NCBI GenBank assembly: GCA_023548195.1 | Contig: JAJHZJ010000221.1 | Location: forward strand, 1,364,001 to 1,428,000 | Length of the DNA: 64,000 nucleotides | DNA from: Bettongia penicillata ogilbyi | Lineage: Eukaryota; Chordata; Mammalia; Diprotodontia; Potoroidae | Direction of reading: 5' to 3' | Shown here: positions 1 through 11,387 of the stretch, in pieces | How the letters are laid out: every line of letters starts with the position of its first letter | Position numbering within the stretch: position 1 is the first letter of the stretch | Notes under the pieces: generated by a model | What the model was told of the DNA's origin: nothing | The model's database searches: none | Seen by the model: only the letters and a program-made list of their open reading frames with translations | Translations under genes and position numbers: made by a program

Positions 1-130
1 TAAGAATCAGTTTTCTTGTTTGAAAAAAATGGAGCATTATTTGTCTACCGCTGACCCAGCTTTTAAGAATAAATGAGTTGATGATGTCAACAGAGCTTTC
101 CTGAACTCCTTGACTTGTCTTGCCTTGCAG

Positions 131-376
131 TAGCTAGGTAACATAATAGACTAGATCCAAAGTTACCTGAGTTCAAATTCATCCTCAGACACTTACCACC
201 CTGGGCAAGTCACTTAACCTTTGTCTGCCTCAGTTTCCTTAACTATAATATGTGGATAATAACAGTACTATCTCCCAGGGTTGTAAGGAGGATGAAATGA
301 GGGAATATTTGAAAAGCACTTAGCAAAGAGTCTGGTTCATAGTAGGTGCTATATAAATGCTTATTTCCTTTCCTTC
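131..376 (+). repeat. MIR/CORE-SINE
   Basis: It shows a tRNA-like head, then the hallmark GGCAAGTCACTTAACCTTTG and CTCAGTTTCC block. The CORE part follows (ataataacagtacta, gggttgtaaggagga) and it ends in tagtaggtgctatataaatg. Confidence 0.85.
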
Positions 377-460
377 CCCTCCCTGTGCATAGAAAAAGAG
401 ACATTTCCATTCCTATATCCAATCCAATAGCTGGAAATAGATTCTAAATCAGAAATGTCA

Positions 461-648
461 GAGGTCATAGATTTCACATTAGGTGGAATCTCAAAGGTCT
501 TCCATCCCAATACCCTCATTTTTTAAAGTAGGAAACTGAGGAATGGAAAATTTATAAAACATAAGAAGGAAAAAGCCAAACTGATTCAAAACCAGGTCTA
601 CTGACTCCAGATACAACTTCATATCTACCACCTGATGCTGCCACCTGG
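461..648 (-). repeat. MIR-family SINE, antisense
   Basis: It reads as the reverse strand of a MIR: 'taggaaactgagg' near 530, then 'accaggtctactgactcc'. It is strongly diverged. Confidence 0.6.
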
Positions 649-734
649 GATTTTTTGGAAGAATACATGTGTGTTTAATTTAATTTTCATATAATCTCTA
701 TGATATTAGAGATCAGTTCTCAGGTTTTTTCAAG

Positions 735-970
735 TTGAATTGGGAGACAATTGTTAAGTTTTCAGTATGGGCATTCACATCTCTGAAATCAGCAAATGCT
801 ACAAATCAGGGTTTGATTTATCATTATTTTGTTGATTGTCTAGCCTTGAGAAGGTGATGGAAAAAAATTAATTAATGTGGATTAAATTTAAAATGTGTCA
901 TGTGTACATTTTTTCTTTCAGAAAACTTTTTGCTAAAGATTTACCAGCACACTACTGACATGTTGGTGAC
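735..970 (+). repeat. Unclassified dispersed repeat A, copy 1
   Basis: It shares a colinear series of blocks with 17690-18040 and 27600-27860: 'attgttaa.tttt', 'tctgaaatcagcaaatgctacaaatc', 'tgatttat', a pyrimidine run, and 'taaa.atttaccagcacac'. Family unknown to me; it could be a DNA transposon or LTR fragment. The other parts of the gap 650-1000 hold nothing I recognise. Confidence 0.5.
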
Positions 971-1454
971 TCGCATAGGTACAAATGAGACTGTCAGAAG
1001 GAACCCATAGACAGTATTGTCAAAACTTACAAAGACTTGGTTAGGAAACTAGAGACCACTGAGACTCAGCTTGTGATTTTCTTAGTGTGGCCTAATTAAA
1101 GACAAAGAATATATAGAGAAAATTTGCTTTAGGAGATGAACTTCTCCAGGTGGTTTTTGAAAAAGATTGAGATTTTAGATGATGACAAAATATAAGGGTA
1201 ACAGACCCTTGACCAGGGATAGAGGACACCTAAGAAAAAGATATCTGAAAAAGAATGTAGTTGCTTGGTGTCTTGCAAATTTAATCAAAAGACCTTTAAA
1301 ATAGAAAATGATAGAAGGGGGGAGAAAAGTGTTCATGCGCATCTGCCAAGCTAGAGAGTCTTGTAGCCACAACGAAAAATGAGGAGTAGATGAGACTTAC
1401 AAAAATTCACAGGAGACAAAAATCCAAAAAAGGAGCAAAACTCATGACCTCAAA

Positions 1455-1640
1455 GGTTATAGCACCATAGATTTAGAGTTGGAAGGGATCTCAGAGTCCA
1501 TTGATTCCAATCTATTTTATCAATGAGAAAACTGAGGCACCGAGATTAAGTGGCTTGTCCAAGGTAACATAGATAGTCTGAGCAAGTTTTGAACTCAGAT
1601 CTTCCTGATTCCAATTCTAATGCCTTATCCAAAGTTTAGT
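1455..1640 (-). repeat. MIR-family SINE, antisense
   Basis: It contains 'gatttagagttggaaggga', 'gagaaaactgaggcac' and 'gattaagtggcttgtccaaggt', the reverse of the MIR body. It is inserted in the CR1/L3 remnant. Confidence 0.75.
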
Positions 1641-2174
1641 TAATAAACAAAAGAAACTAATGGTTCTAATTCAAGGTGAAGAATTTGATCTTTTAGATAT
1701 CACTGAGATTTGGTGGAATAAAATGAATAATTGAAATATTGCTCTGAGTAGGTGAATTCAATATAGTAAAAAGAACCAGGTTAGGTAAAGGAATAGAATG
1801 GAATAGCATTGTCTATCTTTTTTTTTATTACTTAGAAAAACCATCAACATACATGTATACTTCCACATATAAAGAAAACTAGGAAAGGAATATTGTATAT
1901 GAAACCAGTAATCCATACAGATTTTTCTAAATACATATTAAATTTAATGTGGCAGTTCCAACATTGCCTGATCTGATGGTATCCTCTTTGGAATGTCTTT
2001 TAGTAATGTTATATATTAAGATATATTCATTAAAAGAAATAGAGCAGTGAGAAGGCATGATGGAGAACACATCAATGAAGGGAGAAACAAAGCCAATTTT
2101 TTTTTTATCACAGATAATCTGGAAAGAATGAGGAAATAGATGAGTTTGGAAATAGATACCAACCCTGACACAGA

Positions 2175-2315
2175 AGCATGATCACTCTCTCCCTCTCCCT
2201 CTTCTTCTTTCTATCTGTCTCTGTCTTTATCTCTTTGTATCTACCTCTGGCTCTCTCTCTCTCTGACTCTCTGGCTGTATCTCTGTTTCTCTCAGTCTCT
2301 ATCTCTTTCTCTCCC
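2175..2315. repeat. TC-rich low-complexity tract
   Basis: An imperfect TCTC/TCTG repeat. It explains the arginine- and glutamate-rich frame on the opposite strand, which is not a gene. Confidence 0.85.
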
Positions 2316-2639
2316 AAAATTGAATAACTAATAATTTCTCAATTTCCTTTGATGATAATTTCATGTTTTAAAAGGTAGATAAACCAACAAAGGCTAGTCT
2401 TCTCCTCACTGAATGAGGAGTGGGACAGTGTGGTAGCAATGAGGGGAGGTCACTACCTCCTAGAATTAATGATAGATGAGAGAAAGCTGGGCATATTCTC
2501 ACATGTTCCAAATTTTGGGAAAACAGTTTTCAAATGATTGAGGATACGTAGGATCCCATGGGCTAAGGTTCCTATTCCATTAGAATTTGTGGGTAAGAAA
2601 TATTTTTGTCTTTTTTAATCCCCACTCAGCATAGTTTCA

Positions 2640-2935
2640 TGTGTATAGTGAGCACTTAATAAATGCCTCTACAACAGAAGTTAGCCTAAGAGGAATAGGG
2701 GACTGTCATTTTACATATAAACTTATTTGTGTCTAATGGTAGCCATCTCTATGGTGGAAGAGAGGGGCAGTGAAGGGGGAAGAAAAGAAAAAATGTTCAT
2801 GTTAATTTTGTTGTATATTTGAAAGGAATAGAAAGTTGTGCATAGCAGATTTGCAGTTTCATGTACAATCATCTTTTTTATTGTACCATGCTATGTAAAT
2901 GCTTGCTTTATTTCATAAATTAAAAAAAGAAAAGA
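2640..2935 (+). mobile_element. Marsupial-type L1 3' end, copy 1
   Basis: It shares 'taatggtagccatctct', 'tttcatgtacaatcatctttttt', a 'tgctatgtaaatgcttg...tttatttcataaatt' end and an A-rich tail with the copy at 11840-12400. The A-rich terminus gives the + orientation. Confidence 0.6.
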
Positions 2936-4755
2936 GAATGAAATTCTAAAGATGTAAAAGAAAACCTTTCCAATTAGGAGGAAAAATAGGAGTCATTTGA
3001 AGATACCAATAATGAGGATACATGGAGAACTAAGTTACATTTTTTAAAGTTGTGTACAGAAGTTGGAAGCCATGGTAGATAACAGAAGGTGAATATATGA
3101 CTCCTTTAAAATTAGTATGAGGAATGCTAAAGCTCAGAATAAGCTGAAACTAGTGAGCAAAATTCAAGATGCAAAAAAAAACCAAACAGGAGTTTATTAT
3201 CTGTATAGGGGAGAGGAGAATGAAAGAAAAGATGGGACCCATAACTTGGATAGAAGAGACAATAATATCTGATAAGAGAGAAGACAGTTATTCGAATTTT
3301 ATTTTGCTTCTGTTTTCTCTGCCCAGGAAAACGATCTTTGCAGTGGCTTACAGGGAGCTGATAGTCAAGATAAAAAAGGAGATAGTAAGAGAGCATCTAG
3401 TGCTGTGAATTAATTCAAGTCAACTGGACCAGATGAACTTCATCCTCAGCTACTGAAAAAACTGGGAGATATGATTATTAAACCATTGTCAGTGATACTT
3501 GACACATCGTGGAGAAAAAAAGGAACTATAACATTAGAAACAGGGAAAATGTCCAAATTTTCACAAAAGGGATGAGAACTTGCAAATCTTGGGACAGTGA
3601 ACTTAATTTAATTTCCTGGGGAAAAAGAGATCATTAAAAAGATAGTTCACAAAAATTCAGGAAAGGAAGCAAAGATAGCAAAGAATCATCACAGTTTCAT
3701 CAAAAATAACCTATATTAGTCTAACTTTATTTTCTTTTTTGACAGGATTATTAATACAGTAGCTCAAGGGAATGCTATAGATACAATATACCTAGATTTT
3801 AGCAAAGCTTTTTATGAAAGTATCTATTTTGTAGAACATATGGAGCATTGTAAACTAGATAATTAACCAAATTCCATGGATTATGAGCTGGATGAATAGC
3901 CAGATTCAAAATGCATTCATTCATGATTATTTGTTAAACTGGCAGGAAGTCTCCAGTGGAGAGCTCCAGGGATCTGTGCTTGGCCCTGCACTAGCATTTT
4001 TATCAATGACATTCATGCTACTCTTGTCAGATTTGCAAGTGACACAAACTGGGAGGAAAAATCAGCTTGCTGGATAGTATAGTCAGAGTCCAAATACATT
4101 TTGATAGACTAGAGCCTTGGGCTAGATTTATTGAAAGGAAATTCATTTGGGATAAATGTAAAGTCACACAGATTCAAACAGATTTCCCAAGTATAAAATG
4201 GGAGAGACATGGTTGGAGAGCAATTCGTGTAAAAGCTTCTGAGGATTATTGGTCTACAAGCTCAAAGATAAGATGTAGTGGCCAAAAATGAGAAAATGTC
4301 GTCTTGGGTTACTTTAAATGAGTCAAAGCTTATAACAGTGTGAAGCTCCCATTGTAATCTGCCCTCAAATACACCTGAAGTACTGCCAACAAATCTGAAG
4401 TAGTCTGTTCAGTTATTGGTACCACAGTTTAGGAAGATATTAATAAACTTCTTCCAAAACAGGTCAACCAGACTAGAGAAAGGCCTTGAAATAAACCACT
4501 AAAAGATAAAGATAGATAAGAAACTGGATCCAGAATTAAACAGGAGGAAAACAGGGAACCAGATTATGTTTGGGAAATTTGCTAGTATTTTTAATGATAC
4601 TCAGTTTCTCTTCAAAATAAGCAATCAATTAATCAGCAAACATTGAGTAAGAGACTATTATGTCAGACACTGTAATAGGAACTGGTGAGTCAAAAACCAA
4701 AAATGAAACTGTCCTTTCCCCCAAGGAGTTTAGGTTTTATGGGAAGTAAACTGAT

Positions 4756-4930
4756 ACAATAGATAGAATACTGGACCTGGAGTGTCTAAATTCAAATCTG
4801 GCCTCAGATAACTACTAACTGTGTGACCTTTGGTAAGTCACTTTGCCCCAGTTGCCTCAGTTTCCTCATCTGTAAAAGAGCTGGAAAGGAAATTGCAAAC
4901 CACTCCAGTCTTTGCCAAGAAAATAAATTT
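4756..4930 (+). repeat. MAR1-like SINE
   Basis: A MIR-like head ('gtgtgacctttggtaagtca', 'cctcagtttcctcatctgt') is followed by the marsupial tail module with 'gcaaaccactccagtctttg' and 'ccaagaaaa'. Confidence 0.8.
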
Positions 4931-5399
4931 GCTTCTCTTAAAATAAGTGTTAAGATCAATACCAATCAATCAATATCGATCTTTAGCTTAAGTATGAAAA
5001 GTCCCCAGAATAGGAATACACAGGAATCCCATTCAGATAAGTTGAGGAAACATGAGTAAACTCCAGGGGTCATACACAAGTTATCACATCAGTTTAGATC
5101 CAGAGTCATTTGAGGTGTTAAAATGAGTGTAGCATTCCAGGAAATCTCCTGTGGAGCAGCAGCCTAGGAGAAAGAGAAGCCTTATCTTCAATCTCATACT
5201 ATTTCCACCCCTTTTTTGACTAGAGATTCACAGAACCACAAAGAGCCCAGTTACACAAACAAAAATGAGGATGAAAACATGCCATGTTGATGGGAGAGAA
5301 GGATATTGTGGTCCAGGTGAGAAATGATGAGGTTTAGGGTGATCAGTTTCAATTCAGTCATTTTCACCTTCCCTACTTCTTTGAGAATTACATGCAGAA

Positions 5400-5635
5400 G
5401 AAAGAAAGCAAACAAGCATGTATTAAGTACGTACTAGGTGCCACTAGTTTAGCAATTCTCTCCTTTGATCTTCACAACCACCCTAGGAGGCAGGTTTTAT
5501 TATTTTCCCATTTTATATTTGAAGAAACTAAGGTAAATAGAGATTAAGTGGCTTGCCCAGGACCACGCAATTAGGAAGCATCTGAGGTTAGATTTGAACC
5601 TCAGTTTTGCTGACTCCAGGTCCCCCTTTGGATGG
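5400..5635 (-). repeat. MIR/CORE-SINE, antisense
   Basis: The reversed CORE ('atgtattaagtacgtactag', 'ttcacaaccaccctaggagg') is followed by 'gattaagtggcttgcccagg' and 'gatttgaacctcag'. The interval 4990-5400 holds no repeat I can name. Confidence 0.8.
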
Positions 5636-5759
5636 ATGACAAAGGTGTGAGTGAATGCAGTCTGTGTCCTGCTGTCTATGTGGGGGCACATTCACTGTCC
5701 TTCTGGTTTACACTGCTTACGTTACCTTTCCAGTTTTAGTTCACGTTTCTCTAGTCCAT

Positions 5760-6111
5760 GGATGTTATGACTCAGTTACTAGACTTACTTGCTGTTTCTC
5801 ACACCCACCACTTCATCTCCCAATTCCTTTGCTTTGTACTCTCTGCCCCATGCCTTAAATGTCCCTGCCCCTGTCCATGTGTCTCCCTGTCACAGTTACC
5901 TCTTGGCTTCCCTAGATTCCTTACAATTTTATTCAAATGCTGTCTTCTACAGGAGGGCTTTCCCACTCCCCTATGCTTCTAGAGTATTCCCTGTGAAATT
6001 ACCTTCTGAGAATTCTGCATACATTTTATATATACAATTATTTACATGTTGTATCTCCCCTATCCTTAAAATGTCATCTCTTTAAGGGCAGAAACTGTGT
6101 TTTTGCCTTTA

Positions 6112-6163
<52 letters not shown>

Positions 6164-6235
6164 TATATGTATATATATCATATATACATATATATGTATA
6201 CACACATACATATCCCAAGCACTTAATACAATAGT
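5760..6235 (+). mobile_element. L2 LINE 3' end with microsatellite insertion
   Basis: The sequence follows the L2 3' order: 'tgccttaaatgtccctgcc', 'ttattcaaatgctgtcttct', 'tttaagggcagaaactgtg', 'tttttgccttt', then after the microsatellite 'cccaagcacttaata'. Small frames here are L2 debris. Confidence 0.7.
6112..6210. repeat. (TA)n/(CA)n microsatellite
   Basis: A run of about 36 bp of alternating TA passes into about 15 bp of CA, then mixed TATA/TGTA. It lies inside the L2 3' end. Confidence 0.95.
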
Positions 6236-6489
6236 ACAATTTTGCTATAGATGTGTTTCAAAAATACTGGTTTTTTGCCAAATTGATTGATATAGTCAGG
6301 AACATTTTGAGCATAATTTGAATTTTGAACTTACTTCTTCTTGATTTCTTCCATAAAAAAACAATGAGAGAGTTTGGAGAACTGTACCACTTTACAACAA
6401 CTCACAAGCTGCAACCCTTCAGAGCTCACTTCCACTGGCAAACTTCAGGTCTTTGTCCAGATAAAATGCCATATTTATTGTATATGTTC

Positions 6490-6910
6490 TGATGCATTAA
6501 GAGCTTGTATCTCCAAGGCAATATTCACAGCACTGGTAACTATGAATATGCCAGCATAGTTCTCAATTGCAAAATATAAAAGACTCTCCATATAAAAGGC
6601 AGAAGAAAAACATTTATTTAAGCACCAAAAAGCCAAATCCCAGAACCAGAAAGCAAAATCCATCACAGTGACAAAGAAGTTAATAAACATGATCACAGCA
6701 GAAGGTAAAGCCATTCTCAAACCTCCCCGCCTCAGCCAGGGCCTTCTCACTATCAACTGTCACAGTGTCTCAGTCTCAAACCTCTCCCACCTTAGCCAGG
6801 GCCTTCACACTATCAACTGTCACAGAGCTGCAAGAGGAAAAGGACTGGTTTCACCAAACACATACCTCACCCTGACCTCCCTAACTTCTGTCATGGCCTC
6901 CCAAGAGATC
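6490..6910 (-). repeat. Dispersed repeat B (LTR-like), copy 1
   Basis: It is homologous to 56800-57400: both have 'ttcacag', 'tatgaatatgccag', 'agactctcca', 'aacatttattta' and 'cc..aaagcca/aaaccaaatcc' in the same order, then a 'gccttc.cac' block with 'actgtcacag' or 'actttcacag'. Read on the - strand it contains an AATAAATG polyadenylation-type signal, so a solo LTR in reverse orientation is my best guess. The family is not identified. Confidence 0.5.
6716..6826. repeat. 59-bp tandem duplication
   Basis: A unit starting 'ctcaaacctc' at 6716 recurs at 6775. Both units contain 'agccagggccttc' and 'actatcaactgtcacag'. The copies differ at a few bases, so the duplication is not recent. Confidence 0.85.
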
Positions 6911-6914
6911 CAGG

Positions 6915-7850
6915 AGTTGTGACTTACCCTGGTACTCTTGCAGCCTGGACTCAACTGCAGGGCAGCAGCAGCCTACCCAATTGGATTGTATTTTTTTTAT
7001 TTAATGTTTTATTTTATTTTAATATTTATGTACAGACACAAAGTTCTCACTTTATGTGGGTGAATCATTCCACAGACCTCTACAAAAAGCAGTTCTTAAA
7101 TAATGTGAATTTGTCCGCAGAATGGAGAAGGGAGGAAAGGAGAAAACGTCCCACTTCCATGGAGGGAGGAGGCAAGCCTAAGGTTCAGAAACATATGGGG
7201 CCTGGGGATAAAGAAGCAGGAGGAGTAACACACAGTGTCAGGGACAGACATGCAGTACCCAAGTGTGAATGGATCCCAGTGGGGACAGACAGAAGACAGA
7301 CCCACAGGGGCTAGACGTGGCAAAAGTCTCCTCTCTTGACCTGTTGTTCTTGGAAACCAAGCCTCTCATCAGCTGGTGTCTCTGCATATCCCTTCCTCTG
7401 CTTTCATTTAAAGGGTTTTTTTTTGTTTTTTTTTTCTTTTTGGGGGGTGCTGGGTGGAAGTAAGAAGCTACAGAGCAGGCATGAAGAGATACTGTACAGC
7501 AAAGTTAGCATAGCTGTTATTTTTGGAATGTGGATTTCTTTCAGAATTCTTTAGTAAAGTCAAATTTGTGTAATGCACAATGAGAGAGAACTATGTATTT
7601 CTTAACCATTTAATATGTATGAAACTCTGCTGCTTTTTAAAAATTAGGCTTCTATCTTTTTTAATGTGTCACTGATGAAATTTTTGAGCTTTGTGTCATT
7701 AACCCCATTTCACCCGATAAACTCTGGTTTTCATTGCACATCTGAGTAGTTTGGTGCTTTGGGGAAAGTGTATGTGCAAATGCAGCACAGCCAACTGAAC
7801 ATAGCAAGCTTTTAATGAATGCTTTTTCAGTGGCATCCTGGTGCCTGTGA
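6915..7850. other. Non-coding, no recognised feature
   Basis: It contains a T-rich stretch (6985-7030), a purine-rich block (7120-7210) and a T-rich block (7408-7440). Short open frames at 6919-7314 and 7096-7323 overlap in opposite strands and resemble nothing I know. Confidence 0.5.
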
Positions 7851-8455
7851 TAGAAATGGAGAATTTGGTGTTGGAGAGAGAGGAGTTTATGAGTTTTCTT
7901 TTGGTATTTCCAGAATGTCTAGCTAGAAATGCCCAATAGACATCTTGTGATGCAAGAGTAAAATTCAGGAGAGAGAAGCAGGCTAGAAACATAGATATCC
8001 AAGTCATTTGCATGGAAATTATAATTAAGTTTTTGAAAACTGATGAGATGACTTAGAGAGTGTAAAAAGAGAATAGGACCCAGGACAGTCTGGAGGCGGG
8101 GGCGGGTGGGGGTGGAGGGATTGAGAGAAGAAGTGGGTAGCACTCACAGGCAGTGGGACAAGGATGATCCTTTGAAGTAGACTGAGCAGCCAAACAGGCA
8201 TGAGAACAAAGAGAGAGAAGTGTCCTTTTTTACAAAGTAATTTCATGAGGGAGAGAAGGCAGTGGAAATGGTGGGGGTAAGATCAGGAAATGTCTCTTGT
8301 AGGAGATATTACCTGATATGTACTTTGAAGGAACTGAGGCATTCTGTGAGAGGGACATGAGAAGGCAGTATTTTGCAGACATGAACAACCCCTTGTGCAA
8401 ATGTTTGGAGGTTAGATATAGAATGTCACCTGCAGGGAAACATTTACTAGGAGTC
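7850..8455 (-). mobile_element. L2 LINE fragments, antisense
   Basis: It reads as reversed L2 coding sequence: 'aatgcccaatagacatct', 'aaacatagatatccaagtca', 'gatgagatgac', 'gtgtaaaaagagaatagg' and 'acccaggacag' follow the order seen in the sense L2 at 15300-15500 when complemented. A second block (8250-8430) with 'tttgaaggaactgagg' fits the 3' part. Confidence 0.6.
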
Positions 8456-8469
8456 TGTAAAGAATGAGA

Positions 8470-8625
8470 AGTAGACTTAGAATCAGATAATCTGAGTTCA
8501 ATTCCTGGTTCTGATGTTGTACTCTCTGAGTGACCATAGGCAAGATGCCACCTTTCTGAGGCTTTTTCTGTAAAATCTGCTTGTATAAATTGAGGGCATA
8601 AATTATTTTTTATGTCATGGATTCC
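8470..8625 (+). repeat. MIR-family SINE fragment
   Basis: It contains 'tgagttcaattcctggttct', 'gagtgaccataggcaag' and 'ttttctgtaaaatct', a diverged MIR body. Confidence 0.6.
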
Positions 8626-8957
8626 TAGTAGTTTGGTGAAGACTATGGAATAGGTTTTTTCTAAATACTTGAAGGAAATGCTAAATATCAGTTAGAGATT
8701 AGTGAAAATGAAGATATAATTTTTCCCCATCCAAGTTCAACATGGATCTGTGAATCCACAAGGGGTCAGTGAATCACAGGTTGTCTAAGTAGAAGACAAA
8801 ATGGCCTAAGTGAGACAGAATGGTTGCCTTTGGAGCTAGGAATAAGAATTCGCTGGTCAAGAAATCAAATTAGATTCTCAGGAGGAAAGAGGGGGAACTC
8901 AACAGAAACCCAAGGAAAAACTGAATTTACAATCTTTTCTCTATCCTTCCTCTTCTC

Positions 8958-9005
8958 TTGTGTGTGTGTGTGCATGTGTATGTGTATGTGTCTGTGTATC
9001 TGTGT
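8958..9005. repeat. (TG)n microsatellite, imperfect
   Basis: Alternating TG with CATG, TATG and TCTG interruptions. It accounts for the cysteine/valine-rich frame here. Confidence 0.9.
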
Positions 9006-9009
9006 CTTC

Positions 9010-9875
9010 CTCTTTCTTTGTGGATTCCAATCCCAATGGTAGAACACAAACATATGCACACAGAATTTTTCCCTAGCTTCTTTTTTTCTAGACTAAATGA
9101 ACAGTCTTTTAACTGGCAAGGCATACTCAATGAATTGAGAAGCAAAATAGTACAAAACTCTTTTGTAACTGGAAAAAGACTTCATTAGGTCTTTCCTTAA
9201 TCCCTTGGGGGAAAAAACCCCAATACCTCACTTTAATGAACTAACTGACACTGGACAACCCCACCACTCAGGCTGATTAGACAGATGAAAGAAAACATGG
9301 GTTTCTTTAGGAATATGTCTGGGCAGGGGAGGGGTTAGGGCAAATGGTATCCTCTGTGGGGCAGAAGTCTGGAGCATACAAAACCTTTCCTTTCTGAGTC
9401 TTTCTTTTCTTTACTTATTGAACTATGGATACTATCACCCTGCTTATAAAGGTTCTGAAATTGTTCAATGTACCTGAAGCCATTTCTCCGTTGTTTTTAC
9501 TAGATAGTTGTATAAAAGATGTGATCAAATTATTTCTGTACAAGTCTTCTCTACTCTTCTTTCTTGAGGAAAATAACCACATCTTCAATATGAAGACTTT
9601 CTTGATCTACTCCCTGCCTACCATTCCAGTTGCCAGTATCCAGAGGAAGAACCCCTCGTGGGAAACCAACATCCCTTAGGCCATGGAGGATATAAACATC
9701 AAAGGTCAAATTTGTTTGAAAAGAATTTCACTCCCAGAAGATGTTGATCAAGCTATAACAGGAATAACAAGTAGTTTTAACAACAAGAGTTCAAATTTGT
9801 TTGAACATTTTGTTTTCTGTAGATTTTCATTAAGGAAAGATAACTTATTATATCTGTTTAGAGAAGTCCTGTTTG
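9010..9875. other. Non-coding, no recognised repeat
   Basis: Frames at 9425-9679 and 9683-9886 show no family signature. A small G-run/C-run hairpin (GGGG, A-rich loop, CCCC) lies near 9206-9222. Confidence 0.45.
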
Positions 9876-9877
9876 TT

Positions 9878-10136
9878 GGTCAGTAGTGTCAAACTCTTTG
9901 TAAGCCCATTTTGGGTTTTCTTGGCAAAAATACTGGAGTGGTTTGCCATTTTCTTCTAAAGCTCATTTTACAGATAAGGAAACTGAGGTCAACGGGGTTG
10001 AGTGACTTACCCAGGGTCAGACAGCTAGTAAGCATCTGACATCAGATTCAAACTCAGAAAGAGTAGTCTTCCCAACCTCAAGCTGAGCGCTCCATCCACT
10101 GTACCGCACTCCATCCACTGCACCACCCAACTGCAC
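9878..10136 (-). repeat. MAR1-like SINE, antisense
   Basis: The reversed tail module ('ttcttggcaaaaatactgg', 'gtggtttgccattttcttct') leads into 'aggaaactgaggtcaacggg', 'gacagctagtaag' and the 'gctccatccactgtacc' head, which is locally duplicated. Confidence 0.85.
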
Positions 10137-10139
10137 AGA

Positions 10140-10325
10140 GAAGCATAGCAGAAAAGGCAATGAAATTGGAGACAGGAGAGCTTGTTTTGAGTCCTGGCTT
10201 TACCACTCACTAAAAGTATCAACATAGGCAAGTCACTTAGCTCTTGGCCTTAGCTTCTTCATCTGCAAAATGGGAAATAATAATATTTCAACTCTCTCAG
10301 AGATGTTGTGATGACAATTCTTTTT
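10140..10325 (+). repeat. MIR/CORE-SINE
   Basis: It contains 'cataggcaagtcacttagct', 'cttcatctgcaaaatggga' and 'aataataatatttcaactct', followed by a degraded CORE. Confidence 0.75.
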
Positions 10326-10479
10326 TAAAAATCCTACAGAATTATTTAAGTGTAAACAGTTGTTATAGTGGAAAGCGTGCATGACAGGCAGTCAGGAGAT
10401 CCAAACAGGCAGTTTGGAGCTTTTGAGTCTCTACTTCGTCATCTTTTTCTCTCCTGTGACCCAGTGATGCTGGACTCCT

Positions 10480-10855
10480 TATTGTTAATCAAACAAGACA
10501 CTCCATCTCCATCCTTTAGACATTTGCACTGGTAGTTATCCATGCTTGGAATACTGTCCCTCTTCTCCTCTGCTTCCTTGTTTCCCTGTAAGGACTTCCT
10601 AGAAGTCCTAGCTAAAATATCTTCTTCTCTGAAAAAGATTCCCTTTAATTCTGGTACTTTCCTTCTGTGGATTACCTCCAATTTACCATGTATGTTGTAT
10701 GTTTGCGCATAATTGTCTGCATGTTTTCTCCCCCATTAGACTGTGAGCTCCTTGAGAACAAGGATTGTCTTTTGCATTGCTTTGTATTCCTAGGCTTAGC
10801 ACAGTGCCTCTCAGGTGGTAGTAGGTGCTTGATAAATGTTTACTGATTGACATCT
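10480..10855 (+). mobile_element. L2 LINE 3' end
   Basis: It contains 'catgcttggaatactgtccc', 'ttagactgtgagctccttga', 'gcattgctttgtattcct', 'gcttagcacagtgcct' and 'gtaggtgcttgataaatg', the classical L2 3' terminus. Confidence 0.85.
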
Positions 10856-10929
10856 ACAAAATTGGGGGTGGTTAGACTCTGTGCTATCAGAGGTCCCTTC
10901 TAGCCCTCAGTAACATGTACAGGATCAAA

Positions 10930-11110
10930 GCAGAGTTTGTAGGTAGTAGCAATACAGATTTTAAGCTGGAGAGGACTTCAGAAATCAACTCGTCTGAAAG
11001 ATGAGAAAACTGACAGAGAGGTAAAATGCTTTTGTAAGGTTGCACAGCTAGTTAATGGCAGAGATGAAATGAGAACCCAAGTCTTCTGACTTCCAGGTCA
11101 GTACACACAT
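10930..11110 (-). repeat. MIR-family SINE, antisense
   Basis: It contains 'gatgagaaaactgacagag', 'gttgcacagctagttaatgg' and 'agtcttctgacttcc'. Confidence 0.7.
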
Positions 11111-11387
11111 ACCCTACTATACTGAGGTATAGTATACTATACTATACTGAGCTGCCTTCTCTTGTTGCACCTGTCAACAAGAGATTCCTAAGAATCTTCA
11201 AAACTTGAAAGTTTCTAATGGAGAAAATAGATACATCTTTCGCAGTTGACGATAACCAATGCTAATAAAATGGCTATCCCAAATTAACTTCATATTCATG
11301 GTTGTGATCTTGGATAGGAAGCTAGACTTTCTTTGCCTGTGTCTTGTTCCAGAAGTGTTTTTACAAGGAAGGGGCAGCTGTGCCAGG

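Larger units (their letters stand above)
1000..4530 (+). mobile_element. CR1/L3-like LINE remnant (endonuclease to reverse transcriptase), interrupted
   Basis: Three decayed landmarks lie in order. Around 1681-1719 the frame reads EFDLLDITEIWW, like the endonuclease motif of CR1/L3 elements. At 3967-3987 the RT signature QGSVLGP is intact, preceded by SSGE. At 4032-4043 a shifted frame reads FASD where FADD is expected, so one catalytic aspartate is lost. Downstream, 'tctgttcagttattggtaccacagtttaggaag' and 'gtcaaccagactagagaaaggcct' follow the usual CR1/L3 3' order. Stops, frameshifts and inserted repeats (1455-1640, 2175-2315, 2640-2935) make it dead. The left boundary is uncertain. Confidence 0.65.

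Noticed and set aside
131..376. tRNA-like sequences in many SINE heads
   Set aside because: The heads are decayed tRNA-derived SINE parts without intact cloverleaf or terminator. No functional tRNA gene was found.
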